NCBI RefSeq assembly: GCF_001424405.1
Contig: NZ_LMPS01000004.1
Span: forward strand, 616,537-680,536
Reading direction: 5' to 3'
DNA: 64,000 nucleotides
From: Dyadobacter sp. Leaf189
GTDB taxonomy: Bacteria; Bacteroidota; Bacteroidia; Cytophagales; Spirosomataceae
Positions within the stretch are counted from its first letter, which is position 1; each line of letters opens with the position of its first letter. Shown in pieces: positions 60,279-64,000 of this stretch. Below the pieces are notes generated by a model, which worked only from the letters and a program-made list of their open reading frames with translations, made no database searches and was not told the DNA's origin. A program made the translations under genes and the position numbers.

Positions 60279-60668
60279 ATGCTCCAATTACAGGGAATAC
60301 ACCATATCGCTATTATCTGCTCAGATTATGAGCGGTCAAAGCAATTTTATACGCAAATTCTGGGATTTAAAATTGACCGTGAGGTGCTGCGGGCCGAGCG
60401 GAAGTCTTATAAGCTTGATCTTTCCCTTAATGGTCTGTATTGCATTGAGCTCTTTTCCTTTCCCGATCCTCCCAAACGCCCGTCCCGGCCGGAGTCGACC
60501 GGATTGAGGCATATCGCATTTAAAGTAGATAACGTAGAAGCCGCAATAGGAGAATTGAATGCGAAAGGGATTTTTCCTGAGCCGGTAAGAACGGATGAAT
60601 TTACCGGCAGGAAGTTTACATTTTTTGCAGATCCGGACGATCTGCCGATAGAACTGTATGAAGCCTGA
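60279..60668 (+). CDS. VOC-family protein (YaeR/glyoxalase-like)
   Basis: A 129-residue single VOC-fold protein. IHHIAIICSDYERSKQFYTQILGFKIDREVLR is typical of the YaeR/SMU1112c branch, and GLRHIAFKVDNVEAAIGELNAKGI plus TFFADPDDLPIELYEA carry the second half with metal ligand candidates His7 or 8, His in LRHIAF, and the Glu in IELYEA. Members bind a divalent metal; the substrate is unknown. Convergent with the next gene, 2 bases between stops. Confidence 0.88.
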   Translation: MLQLQGIHHIAIICSDYERSKQFYTQILGFKIDREVLRAERKSYKLDLSLNGLYCIELFSFPDPPKRPSRPESTGLRHIAFKVDNVEAAIGELNAKGIFPEPVRTDEFTGRKFTFFADPDDLPIELYEA

Positions 60669-60670
60669 AA

Positions 60671-61180
60671 TCAGGCAGCGGCTGTATAAGATACCGGCTT
60701 TCTGCTGGTACCGCTTCCTTCCAGTTTACACAAAACCTCATAAAACTCGGAGATCCTGCTCAGGTGCTCGTCTAAAACTTGTACAGCTTCTGCTTCACGA
60801 TCGAGGTGTGAGCGAAGCGACTTGTACAATTGCAAAGTAGCAGATTCTATCTTTTTCAGGCAGCTGGCTACTTCGCAGGGCGCTTTTGCGTTTTCCAGCG
60901 ATTGCAGCGAAGCCAGAGAGGCGATTTGGTTAGTATCGCCCAATTCTTTGTCTGTCAGGAAGCATTTGAAATAATCGTAAATGGCCCGGATTTCCTTCTG
61001 AAAGAGTACAGCACTCACGTGCCCCTGGCTCAGCAGCTTACGGAAATTCCCCATGCTGTCTTTTTTCAAAGCTTCCAAGTAAAGCAGTTCTCTGTTCTTT
61101 TGTTCATTCCATAATGCCCTGATTATTGGAACGAAGTTATTGTCCCCAACATTCTCCATAACGCCCTGTAATTTGACCAT
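60671..61180 (-). CDS. Helical protein, possible ferritin-like (DUF2383/PA2169-like) bundle
   Basis: A 169-residue cytoplasmic protein, alpha-helical throughout (IIRALWNEQKNRELLYLEALKKDSMGNFRKLLSQG, VLFQKEIRAIYDYFKCFL, ESATLQLYKSLRSHLDREAEAVQVLDEHLSRISEFYEVLCKL). The length and helix arrangement suggest a four-helix bundle like the DUF2383/PA2169 group, but the Glu-x-x-His metal motifs are not clear, so this assignment is weak. No signal peptide. Gene start at the ATG at 61180-61178. Confidence 0.6.
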   Translation of the reverse strand: MVKLQGVMENVGDNNFVPIIRALWNEQKNRELLYLEALKKDSMGNFRKLLSQGHVSAVLFQKEIRAIYDYFKCFLTDKELGDTNQIASLASLQSLENAKAPCEVASCLKKIESATLQLYKSLRSHLDREAEAVQVLDEHLSRISEFYEVLCKLEGSGTSRKPVSYTAAA

Positions 61181-61400
61181 GCCCGAATTGCAAAAAATGT
61201 ATGCCTGAAAACGTTTGCAAATGGGTTTATGCAGTTATACAAACAACAATTCCAGCCTAAGTGCAAAATGCCCGATAAATAAACTTTTTTAATAATTCAG
61301 GTACACCTGTGAAGTAAGTAACCTGGGGTGAATTTGCCATATCACAACAAGTCGGCTGTGGAAATCAAAAGGAACAAATCACATCGGTTGCGGCGATAAT

Positions 61401-61430
61401 TTTGTCAAGAACTGAAAGCGTCTAACTTTG
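61401..61430 (+). promoter_or_regulatory. Bacteroidota-type promoter of the PPIase operon
   Basis: TTTG at 61401-61404, an 18-base spacer and TAACTTTG at 61423-61430: a textbook TTTG / TAnnTTTG promoter. The gene starts at 61506, so the leader would be about 65-70 bases. The rest of 61181-61505 contains no gene. Confidence 0.72.
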
Positions 61431-61505
61431 CCGGCTTTACAATATTTGAATACGAATCAGGTTAAATAAAGCAGCAACATCCGCGAGATTACGAATCGAC
61501 AACAT

Positions 61506-63797
61506 ATGCTTAGAGCAACTTCCTATATTACTATAACGTCCCTTTTTACAATACTTTCCTGTAAAACCTCCACCCCTCCGCAACAAACAACAGTTCAGGA
61601 GCAACCATTACTGAAAATAGGAGAAGAACAATTTTCACTTGCCGAATACCAGGACGCATATAACAAGAACCTGTATGCTTCCGACTCGACCAAAGAGCTA
61701 AGCCCGAAAGAATACCTTGCTCTCTATACGGATGCCAAAATCAAGGTACTGGAAGCGAAGAAAGAAGGCCGGGATACGATCCAGGACTATAAAGAAGAAA
61801 TTGCATCTTACCGTGACCAGCTTGCGAAGAACCACCTGGTTGACAAAGAACTGGTGGAAAAGCTGACTAACGAAGCTTATACACGTCTGAAACAGGAGCT
61901 TCGCGCTTCCCATATTTTGATTGGGGTTTCAGAAGATGCCGCTCCTGCCGATACGCTGGAAGCTTACCGCGCCGCCATTGCATTGAGGGGCCGCCTCGAA
62001 GAAGGTACCGACTTCGGAGATATGGCCGCCAAATTCTCAAAAGATCCGTCGGCGAAGAAAAACAAGGGAGACCTGGGCTACTTCACTGCATTTCAGACAC
62101 TTTACCCGATTGAAACTGCTGCTTATAACCTTTCAGTTGGCCGCGTTTCTCAACCCGTGCGCACCAAAGCAGGTTACCACCTGATCAAGCTGACTGACAA
62201 ACGCGCGAACCGAGGTATGATCCGGATCGCGCATATTATGACGCAGGCAGATACCACAGCCAGCGCGACGCAGAAGCAGTCGGCAAAAACGCGCATTGAA
62301 GAGGCTTACAAGCTATTGCAGGATGGTGAACAGTGGCAGGATGTGGTGGAAAGTTATTCGGACGACAAACAATCCAGAAAAAACAATGGGCTACTCCCAA
62401 TGTTTGGGATTGGCGAAATGGTACCGGAGATTGAAGAAGCTGCATTTGCGCTCACCCGGCCAAATGATTATTCCAAACCGGTACAAACCATGTACGGCTG
62501 GCACATTATCAAACTGATCGAAAAAAGGCCGATCGAAACATTGGCGGTAATGGCACCTGCCCTCCGGAAAAAAGTGGTTACAGATTCACGCGGAAAGGTG
62601 ATTGAAGCTGCAAATGCAAAGCGTCTAAGAGAAAAGTATGCGATCCAGGAATTTCCGGAACAATGGAAGGAAGTAGCCACTTTGCAGGATAGCAGCATTC
62701 TTACTGGCAAATGGGACTACCTCAGGGCAGTGAGCAAGGATTGGTCAACCACCACTTTATTTAAAATTGAACAACAACCCTACGACGCACTTTCCTTCCT
62801 GGATTACATCAAAAAACGCCAGGTGCGCAAACCGAAAGACGCGTCTGTGGCTGTGGTTTTCAGAAGATATTACAACGATTACCTCTCTGAATGCCTGACT
62901 GAATATGAGAAAGCACATTTGGAAGAAACCAACCCCGAGTTCAGGAGTTTGATGAACGAGATCAGGGAAGGTGTGCTGCTTTCGCAAATGATGGAAGAGA
63001 ATGTGTGGCAGCGGTCGCTTTCTGATTCAGTCGGCCAAATGCGGTTTTACGAACAGAATAAATCCCGCTATAACTATCCTGACCGTGCTCTGGCAACCAT
63101 TATCGCAGCAAAAGACACGCAGACTGTCAATGCAATCCGCAGGACACTTGCCGTGAGTCCCTATAAGCTCGAAAGAAAATCGCGCGAGATACTTTTCCAG
63201 GCTGGTTCTTCAACTATTGACGAACAAGAAACCGCTTCACTGGAAGAACTGGCAATCATTATGCAGAAAAATCCGGACTACGTAGTCGAAATCGCAGGTT
63301 ACCGCTCATCAGAAGAGTCGGAAATGACATCTGCCGCCCGGATCAGGAATGTTATCAAATATTTGAATTCACAAAACATTCCCATTCTGCGTATCATAGA
63401 AAAAGACTACGGGTCTTTCAGGCAGGCTGCCGAAGCAGAGCGGAACCGCAGGGTTGCTTTTCAATTTTACAGCCAGTCTGTGAAAGATGTGGAAAAAGTA
63501 TATAATTCTGACACTCAGGCTGTCGTTACCATCGACGAAGGATATTTTGCCCGTGACAACAAGCTTTTGACCAGATTCAAATGGGAACCAGGCGAGCAGA
63601 CAAAGCAGGAGGCAAATGCAGTTACCTGGATCAACATCAGGAAAATTGAGCCGGCGAGGCCGAAAACATTTGCAGAAGCACGCGGAAGTGTGATTAATGA
63701 CTACCAGAAAGAGCTCGAAAAGCAATGGGTTTCAAGACTTCAGCAAGAGTTTCCTGTGAAAGTCAACGCAGAAGAATTAGATAAAATTAAGCGTTAA
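61506..63797 (+). CDS. Double-parvulin peptidyl-prolyl isomerase lipoprotein with OmpA-like domain
   Basis: A 763-residue lipoprotein (signal ITSLFTILSC, cysteine about residue 19). Two parvulin rotamase domains are clear: about 133-236 (RASHILIGVS to GYHLIKLTDKR, with FSKDPSAKKNKGDLGYF) and about 239-344 (RIAHIMTQA to GWHIIKLIEKRP). A helical region follows. Residues about 560-655 read ILFQAGSSTIDEQETASLEELA, VVEIAGYRSSEES, SAARIRNVIKYLNSQNIP and AERNRRVAFQFY, the order of an OmpA-like peptidoglycan-binding domain, though the usual Asp (GHTD) is replaced by RSSE. It ends with a parvulin-chaperone-like tail. It likely folds outer membrane proteins in the periplasm. A SurA-like gene follows by 72 bases. 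Confidence 0.87.
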   Translation: MLRATSYITITSLFTILSCKTSTPPQQTTVQEQPLLKIGEEQFSLAEYQDAYNKNLYASDSTKELSPKEYLALYTDAKIKVLEAKKEGRDTIQDYKEEIASYRDQLAKNHLVDKELVEKLTNEAYTRLKQELRASHILIGVSEDAAPADTLEAYRAAIALRGRLEEGTDFGDMAAKFSKDPSAKKNKGDLGYFTAFQTLYPIETAAYNLSVGRVSQPVRTKAGYHLIKLTDKRANRGMIRIAHIMTQADTTASATQKQSAKTRIEEAYKLLQDGEQWQDVVESYSDDKQSRKNNGLLPMFGIGEMVPEIEEAAFALTRPNDYSKPVQTMYGWHIIKLIEKRPIETLAVMAPALRKKVVTDSRGKVIEAANAKRLREKYAIQEFPEQWKEVATLQDSSILTGKWDYLRAVSKDWSTTTLFKIEQQPYDALSFLDYIKKRQVRKPKDASVAVVFRRYYNDYLSECLTEYEKAHLEETNPEFRSLMNEIREGVLLSQMMEENVWQRSLSDSVGQMRFYEQNKSRYNYPDRALATIIAAKDTQTVNAIRRTLAVSPYKLERKSREILFQAGSSTIDEQETASLEELAIIMQKNPDYVVEIAGYRSSEESEMTSAARIRNVIKYLNSQNIPILRIIEKDYGSFRQAAEAERNRRVAFQFYSQSVKDVEKVYNSDTQAVVTIDEGYFARDNKLLTRFKWEPGEQTKQEANAVTWINIRKIEPARPKTFAEARGSVINDYQKELEKQWVSRLQQEFPVKVNAEELDKIKR

Positions 63798-63869
63798 GCG
63801 TATTTTAGCATTTACAAAAACATATTACATTAAAAAACCCGCACGTATCCGACAGGAACAATTAAGCAT

Positions 63870-64000
63870 ATGAAAATAAATAGATTGATTGCCACTCAGC
63901 TGCTCATGGTTCTCGCGCTGTTTGTTAGTTTGAAAAGCAATGGGCAAGGTCAGCAGGGAGTGAGCCTCGATAAAATAATTGCGAGAGTGGACAACCACTA
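63870..64000 (+). CDS. SurA-like periplasmic chaperone/PPIase (partial, 5' end only)
   Basis: The first 43 codons of a gene cut off by the window edge. Signal peptide (LLMVLALFVSLKSNGQ) followed by SLDKIIARVDNHY, which matches the start of the SurA N-terminal chaperone domain (xxxDxIxAxVxxxxI). Gene order (double-parvulin lipoprotein then SurA-like) supports this. Confidence 0.75.
   Translation, partial: MKINRLIATQLLMVLALFVSLKSNGQGQQGVSLDKIIARVDNH

Overview
The window looks like a chromosomal segment of a Cytophagales bacterium (Bacteroidota), close to Dyadobacter/Spirosomataceae; the genus is inferred from overall gene style, not proven. Pointers are a FecR/SusC/SusD set, two proteins with type IX secretion (T9SS) C-terminal tails, bacillithiol synthesis (BshA), a DUF4834 protein, HKxxP-poor histidine kinase boxes, no Shine-Dalgarno use, and promoters of the Bacteroidota TTTG / TAnnTTTG type. 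No tRNA, rRNA, CRISPR array or transposase was seen. Layout: 1-513 is the start of an MFS transporter on the minus strand. 1163-10266 is a run of eight plus-strand genes whose products all carry export signals: CBM9-like protein, lactonase, Tat-targeted PLP ammonia-lyase-like protein, amidohydrolase, two PQQ-type sugar dehydrogenase-fold proteins, a cytochrome c, and a Tat-targeted RidA. Read together they suggest a periplasmic route that oxidises a sugar or amino sugar, opens the lactone, eliminates the amine and hydrolyses the imine. Two hairpin-forming dispersed repeats lie inside and at the end of this block. 10578-23469 holds an ECF sigma factor, then a 5.8 kb minus-strand cassette (a T9SS-tailed GxSxG hydrolase with five paralogous small lipoproteins), then FecR, SusC and SusD. 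The usual order sigma-FecR-SusC-SusD is thus interrupted by the cassette. 23583-25627 encodes an exported RraA-like protein and a BASS transporter. 25624-34794 is mixed: GNAT, MoeB-rhodanese, AAA/DUF4143 ATPase behind a 32-bp tandem repeat, nuoA split from nuoBC by a reversed gene, a thioredoxin-like protein without CXXC and an Omp85-like barrel. 34991-49516 is largely housekeeping (carB, bshA, UbiA-family prenyltransferase, purN, transporters) with a 1420-residue seven-repeat T9SS protein. 49768-56329 has DoxX, an RNA helicase, hemA, a histidine kinase, a lipoprotein and a LuxE-like adenylating enzyme. 56563-58968 is a second periplasmic sugar oxidation unit (Tat subunit 3 plus GMC flavoprotein). 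The right end carries an acyltransferase-like membrane protein, a VOC protein, a helical protein, a double-parvulin lipoprotein with an OmpA-like domain, and the start of a SurA-like gene. The most noteworthy candidates for new biology are the all-exported oxidation/deamination pathway (1163-10266) and the T9SS hydrolase with its lipoprotein array (11192-16584).
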